DNA from: Paraburkholderia hayleyella
Lineage (GTDB): Bacteria > Pseudomonadota > Gammaproteobacteria > Burkholderiales > Burkholderiaceae
Direction of reading: 5' to 3'
NCBI RefSeq assembly: GCF_009455685.1
Contig: NZ_QPES01000001.1
Location: 992,001 to 1,056,000 of the forward strand
Length of the DNA stretch: 64,000 bases
A program made the translations under genes and the position numbers. Shown piece by piece: positions 15,691 through 24,725 of the stretch. Numbering within the stretch: position 1 is the first letter of the stretch; the number at the start of each line of letters is the position of its first letter. A model generated the notes under the pieces. That model saw only the letters and a program-made list of their open reading frames with translations, was not told the origin of the DNA and searched no databases.

Positions 15691-17028
15691 TTATGGGCGT
15701 TCGGTGGCTTCGTCGTTTGTCGGTATCAGCTCGGCATCGCGTGTTTCGCGCATGCACAGCACACCCACGAGGCTAATGACAGCCGCGACCGACACATAGC
15801 CCCCCACCCAGGTTAGTCCGCCGCGCGCCACCAGCAACTGCGCGATATAAGGTGCCACTGACGCGCCCAGAATGCCCCCGAGGTTGTAAGCGACCCCCGC
15901 GCCGGTATAGCGCACATGCGTGGGGAAGAGTTCGGGTAGTAACGCGCCCATTGGCGCAAACGTGACGCCCATCAGAAACAGCTCGAGCACAAGAAACAGC
16001 AGCACAAGCGCCGGCTGGCCGCTCCCGAGCAAAGGCGCCATCGTGAAGCCGGAGAGGATCGCGGCCACAATGCCGCTCAATAACACGGGCTTGCGTCCAA
16101 AGCGATCGGAGGCCCAGGCCGAAAGCGGCGTGGCGAGCGCCATGAAGATCACCGCGAGACAGAGCAGCCCAAGAAAATATTCACGCGTGAAATGCAGTGT
16201 CGACACACCATACGACAGCGAAAACACCGTTGAAATATAGAACAGCGTGTAGCACACCACCATCGCCAGTGCGCCCAGCAAGGTGGGCCTCGCATGTTGA
16301 GTCAGCAGCGTGGCGACAGGAATGCGCACGCGTTCATGGCGCTTTAGCGCCGCCTGGAACGCAGGGGTTTCCGCGATCTTCAGACGGACATACAAGCCCA
16401 GTACAACCAGTACGGCGCTGACCAGGAACGGTATGCGCCAGCCCCATGTGCGGAACTGCTCGTCGGAAAGCGAGAGCGCCAGGCCGAAAAAGAGTCCGTT
16501 CGCCGCGAGAAATCCGATCGAGGGCCCGAGTTGCGGGAACATGCCAAACCAGCCGCGCTTGCCCTTTGGCGCATTTTCGGTGGCCAGCAATGCTGCGCCG
16601 CCCCATTCGCCGCCTAGCCCAATGCCTTGCCCGAAACGCAACAGGCACAGCAGCACTGGCGCGAGGCTGCCGATCGAGTCATAGCCGGGAACCAGGCCGA
16701 TGAGCGTGGTTGAGATCCCCATCATGAGCAGCGATGCGACGAGTGTCGATTTACGGCCTACGCGGTCGCCAAAATGACCGAACACAAATGAGCCGATGGG
16801 CCGGGCGATGAACGCGATACCGAAGGTGATAAAAGCGGATAGTGCCTGTGCTGTTGGCGAACCATGAGGGAAGAAGACTGGGCCGATGACCAGCGCAGCG
16901 GCTGTGGCATAGACGTAGAAATCGTAGAACTCGATAGCGGTGCCGATAAAGCTCGCAAAGACGATTCGCGCGCGGCTGTTTGGCACGGTTGCGCCGGGCT
17001 GGCTCGCGGCAAGCGGCGAAGAGGACAT
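15691..17028 (-). CDS. MFS transporter, metabolite:H+ symporter (MHS) family
   Basis: A 12-helix major facilitator of 445 residues. GTAIEFYDFYVYATAAALV at the N-terminus and the loop 2-3 motif GHFGDRVGRKSTLV mark the metabolite:H+ symporter family (ShiA/ProP/KgtP type), whose members import organic acids, shikimate or betaines with protons. RFGQGIGLGGEWGGA is also typical. The substrate is not predictable. The start at 17028 follows GGAGA. It stands alone, and the tRNA-Ser terminator lies upstream. Confidence 0.88.
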   Translation of the reverse strand: MSSSPLAASQPGATVPNSRARIVFASFIGTAIEFYDFYVYATAAALVIGPVFFPHGSPTAQALSAFITFGIAFIARPIGSFVFGHFGDRVGRKSTLVASLLMMGISTTLIGLVPGYDSIGSLAPVLLCLLRFGQGIGLGGEWGGAALLATENAPKGKRGWFGMFPQLGPSIGFLAANGLFFGLALSLSDEQFRTWGWRIPFLVSAVLVVLGLYVRLKIAETPAFQAALKRHERVRIPVATLLTQHARPTLLGALAMVVCYTLFYISTVFSLSYGVSTLHFTREYFLGLLCLAVIFMALATPLSAWASDRFGRKPVLLSGIVAAILSGFTMAPLLGSGQPALVLLFLVLELFLMGVTFAPMGALLPELFPTHVRYTGAGVAYNLGGILGASVAPYIAQLLVARGGLTWVGGYVSVAAVISLVGVLCMRETRDAELIPTNDEATERP

Positions 17029-17138
17029 GCAGGGTCTCCAGTGGTGTTGTAATGGGTACTTGTGTGACGTGGGTTCGATAGCGCTGTTGCAGCGCCAGGC
17101 GCCAATCGGTTGGGCGGATATCGAGGGCAAACCAGTAA

Positions 17139-17178
17139 CAAAAAACCCCGCGAGTTTTTGAGCTCGCGGGGTTTTTTG
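17139..17178 (-). terminator. Terminator of tRNA-Ser
   Basis: CCCCGCGAG pairs with CTCGCGGGG, flanked by A-run and T-run. The minus-strand reading ends in T, immediately downstream of tRNA-Ser. Confidence 0.85.
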
Positions 17179-17186
17179 CTACGTTC

Positions 17187-17274
17187 TGGCGGAAGAGGTG
17201 AGATTCGAACTCACGGAAGGTTGCCCTTCGCCGGTTTTCAAGACCGGTGCAATCGACCACTCTGCCACTCTTCC
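17187..17274 (-). tRNA. tRNA-Ser (anticodon TGA)
   Basis: An 88-nt class II tRNA on the minus strand: acceptor GGAAGAG/CTCTTCC, G discriminator, encoded CCA, anticodon stem CCGGT/ACCGG with loop CTTGAAA, and a long variable arm. It decodes UCA and related serine codons. Confidence 0.95.
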
Positions 17275-17339
17275 GGAAGGCGCGATTGTAACCCGAAACG
17301 CATCCTCTCAGGCAAGCCCCGGATAGCGAACGCCATGAA

Positions 17340-18596
17340 TCAACGCGCGTCCTTTAAAAACAGCGCCTGCAAATCGTTGAGAAACGCCTGCCCGAGCGGT
17401 GTGGGGGCAATGGTTTCGTGGCTGCGCGAAATCAGCCCGCGACGCTCGGCTTCGTTGAGCGCGGATTCGATCGACGTCATCGGCATGCCGGTGCGTTCGA
17501 TAAAACGATGAACGGGAAACCCTTCCACGAGCCGCAGCGCGTTCAGCATGAATTCGAAAGGCAGATCGGCGGTGCTGATTTCGTGTTCATCCTGCACGGG
17601 CTGTTTGGCCCGTGTTTGTTCGATAAACGTTGCCGGGTGCTTATAGCGCGCCTGGCGCAGGATGCGGCCAGGAAATGACAGCTTGGTATGGGCCCCTGCA
17701 CCAATCCCAAGGTAGTCGCCAAAGCGCCAGTAATTCAGGTTGTGCCGGCTTTGCCGGTGCGCTTGCGCATACGCGGAAACTTCGTAACGGCCATAGCCCG
17801 CTTCAGTCGTGCGCGCGTGAATCCAGTCCTGCATGTCGGCGGACTGATCGTCGTCGGGCAGGGCGGGCGGGAACTTGGCAAACAGCGTGTTGGGTTCCAG
17901 CGTCAGGTGATACAGCGACAGATGAGGCGGCGCGAACGACAGCGCGGTTTCGATATCGGCCTGGCATTCGGCGAGCGTTTGCTGGGGCAGCGCGAACATC
18001 AGGTCGAGATTGAAGTTGTCGAACGTTTTCGCCGCGACTTCGACGGCGCGGCGTGCCTGGGCTGCATCGTGAATCCGTCCTAGCGCTTGCAGATGGGCTT
18101 CGTTGAAGCTCTGGATGCCGACTGACAGACGGTTGATTCCACTGGCGCGAAACTGCGCGAATTTGGCGGCTTCAAAGGTGCCGGGATTGGCTTCGAGTGT
18201 GATTTCCGCATCGGCGTCGAGCGGCAACAGCGCGCGCACGTCGGACAGCAGCCGGTCCAGCCCAGCCGCCGACAACAGGCTCGGTGTGCCGCCGCCAATG
18301 AACACGGTATGCACCTGACGGCCCCAGATCAGCGGTAAGGCTTGCTCCAGATCTGCGCGCAAGGCGTCGAGATAGTCGTCTTCGGGGAAGGTCGCGCCTT
18401 TCCACTCGTGCGAATTGAAGTCGCAATACGGGCATTTGCGCACGCACCACGGAAAATGCACATAAAGCGCCAGCGGCGGCAGCGAGGTCAGGTGAATTCG
18501 GCCCGGCGAGGTGAAGGCCTGAACCACGTTGCTGCTTGCCCGCAGGTCTGCGCTCGCGCTGGACGGCGTGGATGAAACCGGCTTGATGGGGATCAC
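17340..18596 (-). CDS. hemW: Radical SAM heme chaperone HemW
   Basis: About 418 residues. The radical-SAM cysteines are C51, C55 and C58 in WCVRKCPYCDF, followed by VFIGGGTPSLL, as in HemW, the HemN-like protein thought to deliver heme rather than to oxidise coproporphyrinogen. The C-terminal HemN domain is present (FEFMLNALRLVEGFP). The GTG start at 18596 overlaps the rdgB stop by 4 nt (GTGA), so rph-rdgB-hemW form a coupled minus-strand operon. The first 35 residues are a variable extension. Confidence 0.92.
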   Translation of the reverse strand: MIPIKPVSSTPSSASADLRASSNVVQAFTSPGRIHLTSLPPLALYVHFPWCVRKCPYCDFNSHEWKGATFPEDDYLDALRADLEQALPLIWGRQVHTVFIGGGTPSLLSAAGLDRLLSDVRALLPLDADAEITLEANPGTFEAAKFAQFRASGINRLSVGIQSFNEAHLQALGRIHDAAQARRAVEVAAKTFDNFNLDLMFALPQQTLAECQADIETALSFAPPHLSLYHLTLEPNTLFAKFPPALPDDDQSADMQDWIHARTTEAGYGRYEVSAYAQAHRQSRHNLNYWRFGDYLGIGAGAHTKLSFPGRILRQARYKHPATFIEQTRAKQPVQDEHEISTADLPFEFMLNALRLVEGFPVHRFIERTGMPMTSIESALNEAERRGLISRSHETIAPTPLGQAFLNDLQALFLKDAR

Positions 18597-19228
18597 GCGC
18601 CCTCCATCAGGCGTGCCAGCAACTGTTGCAATGCCTGCGCGCGATGACTGTGGCGGTTTTTAACGGCGGCAGGCAATTCAGCTGCGGTCGCGTTGAGTTC
18701 GGGCAGATAGAAATACGGATCATAGCCAAAGCCCTGGGTACCGCGTGGCGCATCGAGAATCTGTCCGTGCCAGCGGCCTTCGGCGAGCAGCGGCTCGGGG
18801 TCGTCGGCATGGCGCACCAGCACGAGCACACAGTAGTAATAGCCGCGCCGGTCGGTTTCGTGCCGTAGCGCAGCGAGCAACTGGGCGTTGTTGGCCGCGT
18901 CGCTTGCGTTGTTTGCGTTGTTTGTGTCGCCGCTTGCACGTTGCGCGTAGCGCGCCGAATACACCCCAGGCGCGCCGCGTAGGGCCGGCACGCACAACCC
19001 CGAATCATCCGCCAGCGCCGCTTGCCCCGTGTGTTGCGCGGCATGCCGGGCTTTTGCGAGCGCATTTTCGATGAAGGTCGGATGCGGCTCGTCGGCTTCC
19101 GGCACATTGAACTGGCTCTGTGCGATCAGACTGATGCCTGCCGCGCTGAACAACGCCTCGAACTCACGCAGCTTGCCTGCATTGTTCGACGCCAGCACGA
19201 TCGTGCTGGGGGGATACATTTCAGGCAC
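18593..19228 (-). CDS. rdgB: XTP/dITP diphosphatase RdgB
   Basis: Ham1-family pyrophosphatase that hydrolyses XTP, dITP and ITP to keep non-canonical purines out of DNA. Recognised by IVLASNNAGKLREFEALF at the N-terminus, ADDSGLCVPALRGAPGVYSARY in the active site, and GFGYDPYFYLPE. A Gly/Asn/Ala-rich insert (DTNNANNASDAANNAQ) after SARYAQ is longer than usual and looks like a slippage expansion. The start is GTG 19228, with GGAG seven bases upstream and overlapping rph; ATG 19219 is possible. Confidence 0.92.
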   Translation of the reverse strand: MPEMYPPSTIVLASNNAGKLREFEALFSAAGISLIAQSQFNVPEADEPHPTFIENALAKARHAAQHTGQAALADDSGLCVPALRGAPGVYSARYAQRASGDTNNANNASDAANNAQLLAALRHETDRRGYYYCVLVLVRHADDPEPLLAEGRWHGQILDAPRGTQGFGYDPYFYLPELNATAAELPAAVKNRHSHRAQALQQLLARLMEGA

Positions 19229-19961
19229 GCGTGAGCTCCAGCGCGGCGTTTTGCATGGCTAGCAGCGAGGCGATACCGCCTTGCGCGAGATCGAGCAAGG
19301 CGGTCATTTCCGTGCGCGAGAAGGGTGCGCCTTCCGCTGTGCCCTGAATTTCAACGAAGCCGCCTTTGCCGGTCATCACGACGTTCATGTCGGTATCGCA
19401 TTGCGAATCTTCGTCGTAGTCGAGATCGAGTACCGGCTGGCCTTTGAAGATACCGACCGAAATAGCCGCGACTGAATCGATGATCGGCGAGCGGCTGAGC
19501 CGGCCGCTGGCGAGCAATGTGCTTACTGCATCATGGGCGGCGACGAAGGCGCCCGTAATGCTTGCGGTGCGTGTGCCGCCATCGGCCTGGATCACATCGC
19601 AGTCGAGATGCAGGGTGCGTGCGCCTAGCAGCTCGAGATCGAAGACCGAGCGCAACGCGCGGCCGATCAAACGCTGAATTTCCTGGGTGCGGCCAGACTG
19701 CTTGCCGCGCGCGGCCTCGCGGTCGCTGCGTGTGTGCGTGGCACGGGGCAGCATGCCGTATTCCGCGGTGAGCCAGCCTTGGCCGCGATCGCGCAAAAAC
19801 GCGGGAACCTGTTCGGCAATGCTGGCCGTGCAGATCACTTGGGTGTCGCCGAATTCGACGAGCACGGAGCCTTCCGCGTGACGGGTGTAATGGCGCGTGA
19901 GGCGCACGCCGCGCAACTGGTCGGCGCGGCGGCCGCTCGGGCGATGGGAGGTGTCGTTCAT
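19221..19961 (-). CDS. rph: Ribonuclease PH
   Basis: Phosphate-dependent 3'-5' exoribonuclease that trims tRNA 3' ends. The 246-residue sequence begins with the family-specific RPSGRRADQLRGVRLTRHYTRHAEGSVLVEFGDTQV and includes RSDREAARGKQSGRTQEIQRLIGRALR and HLDCDVIQADGGTRTASITG. First gene of the rph-rdgB-hemW operon, divergent from yicC. Confidence 0.95.
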   Translation of the reverse strand: MNDTSHRPSGRRADQLRGVRLTRHYTRHAEGSVLVEFGDTQVICTASIAEQVPAFLRDRGQGWLTAEYGMLPRATHTRSDREAARGKQSGRTQEIQRLIGRALRSVFDLELLGARTLHLDCDVIQADGGTRTASITGAFVAAHDAVSTLLASGRLSRSPIIDSVAAISVGIFKGQPVLDLDYDEDSQCDTDMNVVMTGKGGFVEIQGTAEGAPFSRTEMTALLDLAQGGIASLLAMQNAALELTRA

Positions 19962-20232
19962 GGAGGGAAAGCGCCAGCAGGTGGGAAAGCGCGATTTTAC
20001 GCTGATCCGTGCGGCATACCGGATCTGCTTGTTGCTGCATCGGTTAGTACGTGGTCCCTGTTTGCCCGTGCGCTGGAACATCATTTCAAAAATGGGATAA
20101 TGCGCGGTTTTCTGGCCTTGTACTTAAGCGATCTTAAGCGTGCATCAAGCGAATCCAGCGCGCACGAGGCGAGCCGAATTTCCCCCCAGGCCATGCCGTT
20201 ACAACGGCATGGCCGCCATCAAGAGATACACC

Positions 20233-21159
20233 ATGATCTACAGCATGACGGGCTATGCGAGCGTCACGCGCGAACTTGCAGCGGCTTCGGGCCCAGGTGG
20301 CGCGAGTGTCTCGGTTGAGTTGCGTACGGTTAATTCACGTTTTCTTGATCTGAATTTCCGCATGCCGGAAGAAGTCCGCGCGTGTGAATCGACATTGCGC
20401 GAAATGCTGATGAATAAACTTTCGCGCGGCAAGGTTGATATCCGTATCAATGTGCAGCGCGGCGAGCAGGGTACGAATGCGGGCTCGGCCAATCGTCAGG
20501 CGCTTGACCAACTCGCGCTGCTGGAGCGCGCGGCGCTGGCCGTGTTTCCCGAAGCAGAGCGTTTGCGCGCGGGCGAGATTTTGCGCTGGCCGGGCGTACT
20601 GGCAGAAAGCGGTGTAGCCCCCGAGGTACTGCGTGATGCGGTGCTCGCGTGTGGCAAGCAGGCGGTGGCTGAACTGATCGACGCGCGCGCGCGCGAAGGC
20701 GCGCAACTGGCCGCGATGCTGCTGGGCAATGTCACGGAGATGGAAGCCATCGTGGCGAAGATCACGCCGCTTGTGCCAGAACTGATCACAAAGCATCAGC
20801 AGAAAATCGTCGAGCGTTTGCAGGTAGCGCTAGGCGTGGCGATGCCGGAAGGGACGGCGAGTAGTAGCCTCTCGCGCGAAGAGATCGCCGAGCGTATTCG
20901 CCAGGAAGTCACGATGTACGGCATTCGCATCGACATCACGGAGGAGCTCTCGCGTTTGAGCGCCCATCTGAACGAAACGCGTCACGTGATCGAGAAGGGC
21001 GGCAAGGTGGGCAAGCGGCTCGATTTCATGATGCAGGAGTTGAACCGCGAAGCAAATACACTGGGTTCAAAGGCTGCAGCGAAAGAGCTGGCGGATTCGT
21101 CGATGACGCTCAAGCTGCTGATCGAGCAGATGCGTGAGCAGGTACAAAACCTTGAATGA
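20233..21159 (+). CDS. YicC-family endoribonuclease
   Basis: 308 residues. The N-terminal YicC_N domain opens with MIYSMTGYASVTRE, and the DUF1732 C-terminal domain ends with GKVGKRLDFMMQELNREANTLGSKAA. Members are described as endoribonucleases involved in RNA decay and stress survival. It lies 19 bp upstream of gmk, an arrangement conserved in many proteobacteria. The start at ATG 20233 is set by the conserved N-terminus; the frame is open upstream. Confidence 0.9.
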   Translation: MIYSMTGYASVTRELAAASGPGGASVSVELRTVNSRFLDLNFRMPEEVRACESTLREMLMNKLSRGKVDIRINVQRGEQGTNAGSANRQALDQLALLERAALAVFPEAERLRAGEILRWPGVLAESGVAPEVLRDAVLACGKQAVAELIDARAREGAQLAAMLLGNVTEMEAIVAKITPLVPELITKHQQKIVERLQVALGVAMPEGTASSSLSREEIAERIRQEVTMYGIRIDITEELSRLSAHLNETRHVIEKGGKVGKRLDFMMQELNREANTLGSKAAAKELADSSMTLKLLIEQMREQVQNLE

Positions 21160-21178
21160 CCATGGAGCCACGCAAATC

Positions 21179-21901
21179 ATGACCGATATCTCACGTGATT
21201 CACGTGACTCGCACGATGGCCGCGAGAGCAGCGCGCGGCGCAACCCTTATGCAGGCGTTTATCCCGGTAACCTGTTCATGGTGGTAGCGCCATCCGGCGC
21301 GGGCAAATCGACGCTTGTCAATGCCTTGCTGGCACGCGACGCGGCGATTCGCCTGTCGATTTCCTACACTACGCGCGCGCCGCGTCCGAAAGAGCAGGAT
21401 GGCGAGCACTATCGCTTCACCAGCGTCGATGATTTTCTCGCGCGTCATGCCGCGGGCGAGTTTCTGGAAAGCGCCGAAGTGCATGGCAATTACTATGCGA
21501 CGTCGCGTCTGTGGATCGAAGAGCAGATGAAAATGGGCCATGACGTGCTGCTGGAAATCGACTGGCAAGGTGCGCAACAAGTGAAGAAACAGTTTCGCAA
21601 TGCGGTCGAAATTTTTATTTTGCCGCCGTCGCTCGAGGCGCTTGAAGAACGTCTGAAAAAGCGTGGCCAGGATGAACCCAACGTGATCACACGACGCCTG
21701 CTTGCAGCAGGCAGTGAAATGGCTCATGCGGCCGAAGCTGAGTACGTGGTGATCAACGAGAACTTCGAACGTGCACTCGGCGAGCTGCAATGCCTGGTCG
21801 CGGCGACGCGTTCGCGCTTCGCTTCGCAGTACGCGCGGCATACCGGGCTTTTTGTGCAACTGGGGATTCACCTGCCGCAAGCAGGAACGTCAGGCGCTTA
21901 A
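21179..21901 (+). CDS. gmk: Guanylate kinase
   Basis: Phosphorylates GMP to GDP. The P-loop APSGAGKSTLV lies near residue 40, then the GMP-binding TTRAPRPKEQDGEHYRF and the lid region KKRGQDE. About 240 residues, slightly long because of an Asp/Ser/Arg-rich N-terminal extension (about 25 residues with repeated RDS/HDG). Followed by rpoZ 37 bp downstream, the conserved gmk-rpoZ-spoT order. Confidence 0.95.
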   Translation: MTDISRDSRDSHDGRESSARRNPYAGVYPGNLFMVVAPSGAGKSTLVNALLARDAAIRLSISYTTRAPRPKEQDGEHYRFTSVDDFLARHAAGEFLESAEVHGNYYATSRLWIEEQMKMGHDVLLEIDWQGAQQVKKQFRNAVEIFILPPSLEALEERLKKRGQDEPNVITRRLLAAGSEMAHAAEAEYVVINENFERALGELQCLVAATRSRFASQYARHTGLFVQLGIHLPQAGTSGA

Positions 21902-21938
21902 GGTAGAATACGCAACATTCTGAGAAGGAATTTCCAAC

Positions 21939-22142
21939 ATGGCTCGCATTACTGTCGAAGACTGTCTTGAACAGATCCCGAATCGCTTCGAACTGGCACT
22001 TGCCGCGACTTATCGCGCACGCCAGCTCGCCCAGGGCCATACGCCAAAAATCGAAAGCCGTGACAAGCCGACCGTCGTCGCACTGCGCGAGATCGCAGCT
22101 GCGCTGGTTGGTGTTGAAATGCTCAAAAAAGTGCCTGTCTAA
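21939..22142 (+). CDS. rpoZ: RNA polymerase omega subunit
   Basis: A 67-residue omega subunit that assists assembly of the beta' subunit and takes part in the ppGpp site. MARITVEDCLEQIPNRFEL is the conserved N-terminus, with RARQLAQGHTPKIES and KPTVVALREIAA following. GAAGGAA precedes the start. The (p)ppGpp synthetase gene follows, linking effector synthesis and target subunit in one operon. Confidence 0.97.
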   Translation: MARITVEDCLEQIPNRFELALAATYRARQLAQGHTPKIESRDKPTVVALREIAAALVGVEMLKKVPV

Positions 22143-22171
22143 GACGCGTTGCGCCTGTTGTGCTGTGTTGT

Positions 22172-22198
22172 GCAGTAACGCAGCAGTAACGCAGTAAC
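22172..22198. repeat. GCAGTAAC repeats after rpoZ
   Basis: GCAGTAAC occurs three times (22172-22179, 22183-22190, 22191-22198), 30 bp after the rpoZ stop. It resembles the gene-end repeats elsewhere in the window. Confidence 0.7.
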
Positions 22199-22245
22199 CC
22201 ATGGCGCGCGTGCGGACCGGCAAGTCACCTGTAACGGAGGCGAAC

Positions 22246-24609
22246 ATGAGCACCACCCCGTCGCCTTCCGCTACCGATATAGAGCGCGAAGCCGGTTCTT
22301 CCTCGTCTGCACGCAAGTACATTGATGCGGTTCTTGAACAGTCGTTTCGCCACCTGTTCGGGCCGACCGCAACGCCGGAGCAGCCGCGCCGGCATGACGT
22401 CGTTTCGATTGCGCCGCTGACCTCCATGCTTTCGGGCTATCTACTGCCCGAGGAGATCAAGGAGGTCAAGGCGGCGTTCCATTTCAGCGACGAAGCCCAT
22501 CTTGGCCAGTATCGCCAGAGTGGCGAACCCTACATCACGCATCCTGTTGCCGTCGCGGAAGTCTGTGCGGGCTGGAAGCTTGACGTCCAGTCGGTCATGG
22601 CGGCGTTGCTGCACGACGTGATGGAAGACCAGGGCGTGAGCAAGACGGAACTGGCTGAGCGTTTTGGCCCGAAGGTGGCCGAGCTGGTGGACGGCTTGTC
22701 CAAGCTGGACAAGATGGAATTTCGCAGCCGCGAAGAAGCACAGGCGGAAAATTTTCGCAAGATGCTGCTGGCGATGGCGCGCGATGTGCGGGTGATTCTC
22801 GTCAAACTGGCCGATCGCTTACACAACATGCGCACGCTGGGTGCGGTGCCGCCCGAAAAGCGCCGCCGTGTGGCCCGCGAAACGCTTGATATCTACGCGC
22901 CCATTGCTCACCGGCTAGGCCTGAACAATACCTACCGCGAGCTGCAGGATTTGAGCCTCGCCAACTTCAACCCGCACCGTTACGCCACGCTTGAAAAAGC
23001 GGTGAAGGGCGCACGCGGTAACCGGCGTGAGGTGGTTGGCAAGATTCTTGAAGCGGTGCAACGCGCCATCGTGGAGGCGAAGCTCGATGCCGAAGTCACG
23101 GGCCGCGAGAAAACCATCTTCAGCATCTACAAGAAGATGCGCGACAAGCAGTTGTCGTTCTCGCAGGTGCTGGACGTGTATGGTTTTCGCGTCGTGCTGG
23201 ATAGCGCACTCGAATGCTATACCTGCGTCGGTGCACTGCATGCGCTCTATAAGCCCGTACCTGGCAAGTTCAAGGATTACATTGCCATTCCGAAGATGAA
23301 CGGCTATCAGTCGTTGCATACGACGCTAGTCGGGCCTTTCGGTGCGCCGATCGAGTTCCAGGTGCGCACGCGCAAGATGCACGAAATCGCTGAAGCCGGG
23401 GTGGCGGCGCACTGGCTGTACAAGAACGGTGGCGCCGATCTGAATGATGTGCAAAAACGCGCGCACCAGTGGCTCAAGTCCTTGCTCGATATCCAGAGCG
23501 AAGCGGGGGACTCCAGCGAGTTTCTCGAACATGTAAAGATCGACCTCTTTCCTGATGCGGTTTATGTGTTCACCCCGAAGTCAAAAATCATGGCGCTGCC
23601 GCGTGGTGCGACCGCGCTGGATTTTGCCTATTCGATTCACAGCGATCTCGGCAACCAGTGTGTGGCGGTAAAGATCAATAACGAATTGCTGCCCTTGCGC
23701 ACTGAACTAAAAAGCGGCGATATCGTTGAAGTCATTACCGCACCGTATTCGAAGCCGAACCCGGCATGGCTAGGTTTTGTGCGCACCGGTAAGGCGCGCT
23801 CGGCGATTCGCCATTATCTGAAGACGATGCGGCTCAATGAATCTGTGCAACTGGGCGAGCGTCTGGTTGAGCAAGCGCTGAAGGGCTACGGGCTGGCGCT
23901 GGCGGAGGTGACGCCAGAAGTCTGGGACAAGCTCGTGCAATGGACGGGCAACAAGAGCAGTCAGGAAATTTTTGCGGATATTGGCCTTGGCCGGCGCGTT
24001 GCCGCAGTGATGGCTAAACGCATTGAAGTCCTGATGAGTGGCCGTGATGCCGATGACGATAGCAATCGCGGTGAGGCCAGTCAGGCCTCGTCTGTTCCGC
24101 CGGTGGCTATTACGGGTACCGAGGGCATGTCGGTTCAGCTTTCGGCCTGCTGCCGCCCGATTCCTGGCGATAGCATCATGGGTTACATCGGCATTGGTCT
24201 TGGCATGGCGATTCACACAACCGATTGCCGTGTTGCGCAACGCATTCACAAGCGCGATCCGGGACGCTGGATCGACGTGGCGTGGGCGCCTCAGCCTGGG
24301 CGCCTGTTCGAGGTCGCGGTGAAAGTGCTGGTCAAGAATACGAAGGGCGTGTTTGCTCGCGTCGCTGCCGATATTACCTCGGCGGATGCCAATATCGTTC
24401 ACATTGCGATGGATGAAGATTTATCGCAGGAATCAATGGTATTGCGTTTCGTGATTCAGGTGGCTGACCGGGTGCATTTGGCCAACGTGATGCGCCGTGT
24501 ACGGACCAACCCGGACGTGATGCGTATCGCACGTGAGCGGCCGAGCGACGAAGGACATCATCGTCAGGACGGCGGGATGCGAATTGACCGGGAGCGGGGC
24601 GATTACTGA
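22246..24609 (+). CDS. spoT: Bifunctional (p)ppGpp synthetase/hydrolase SpoT/Rel
   Basis: 787 residues controlling the stringent response. Order: HD hydrolase domain with LLHDVMED near residue 123, RelA/SpoT synthetase domain (KTIFSIYKKMRDK, then GKFKDYIAIPKMNGYQSLHTT), TGS domain (FTPKSKIMALPRGATALDFAYSIH), zinc-finger-like ACCRPIPGD segment, and a C-terminal ACT domain. KFKD stands where bifunctional enzymes have an RxKD motif and RelA has ExDD; the basic residue fits a manganese-dependent bifunctional enzyme. The ATG at 22246 follows AACGGAGG. greB, the usual neighbour, is displaced by an inserted acyltransferase gene and two tRNAs. Confidence 0.95.
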   Translation: MSTTPSPSATDIEREAGSSSSARKYIDAVLEQSFRHLFGPTATPEQPRRHDVVSIAPLTSMLSGYLLPEEIKEVKAAFHFSDEAHLGQYRQSGEPYITHPVAVAEVCAGWKLDVQSVMAALLHDVMEDQGVSKTELAERFGPKVAELVDGLSKLDKMEFRSREEAQAENFRKMLLAMARDVRVILVKLADRLHNMRTLGAVPPEKRRRVARETLDIYAPIAHRLGLNNTYRELQDLSLANFNPHRYATLEKAVKGARGNRREVVGKILEAVQRAIVEAKLDAEVTGREKTIFSIYKKMRDKQLSFSQVLDVYGFRVVLDSALECYTCVGALHALYKPVPGKFKDYIAIPKMNGYQSLHTTLVGPFGAPIEFQVRTRKMHEIAEAGVAAHWLYKNGGADLNDVQKRAHQWLKSLLDIQSEAGDSSEFLEHVKIDLFPDAVYVFTPKSKIMALPRGATALDFAYSIHSDLGNQCVAVKINNELLPLRTELKSGDIVEVITAPYSKPNPAWLGFVRTGKARSAIRHYLKTMRLNESVQLGERLVEQALKGYGLALAEVTPEVWDKLVQWTGNKSSQEIFADIGLGRRVAAVMAKRIEVLMSGRDADDDSNRGEASQASSVPPVAITGTEGMSVQLSACCRPIPGDSIMGYIGIGLGMAIHTTDCRVAQRIHKRDPGRWIDVAWAPQPGRLFEVAVKVLVKNTKGVFARVAADITSADANIVHIAMDEDLSQESMVLRFVIQVADRVHLANVMRRVRTNPDVMRIARERPSDEGHHRQDGGMRIDRERGDY

Positions 24610-24725
24610 TCAGGAGCACGGTGACAGGTCGCGCTGGGCTAGATTGGCATGCCGTCCCTACTCGCTTTATGCAACGGAATGGTCCCCAGACAACCCGCCC
24701 AGCCTTCCGGATTTCCCGTTTTTGT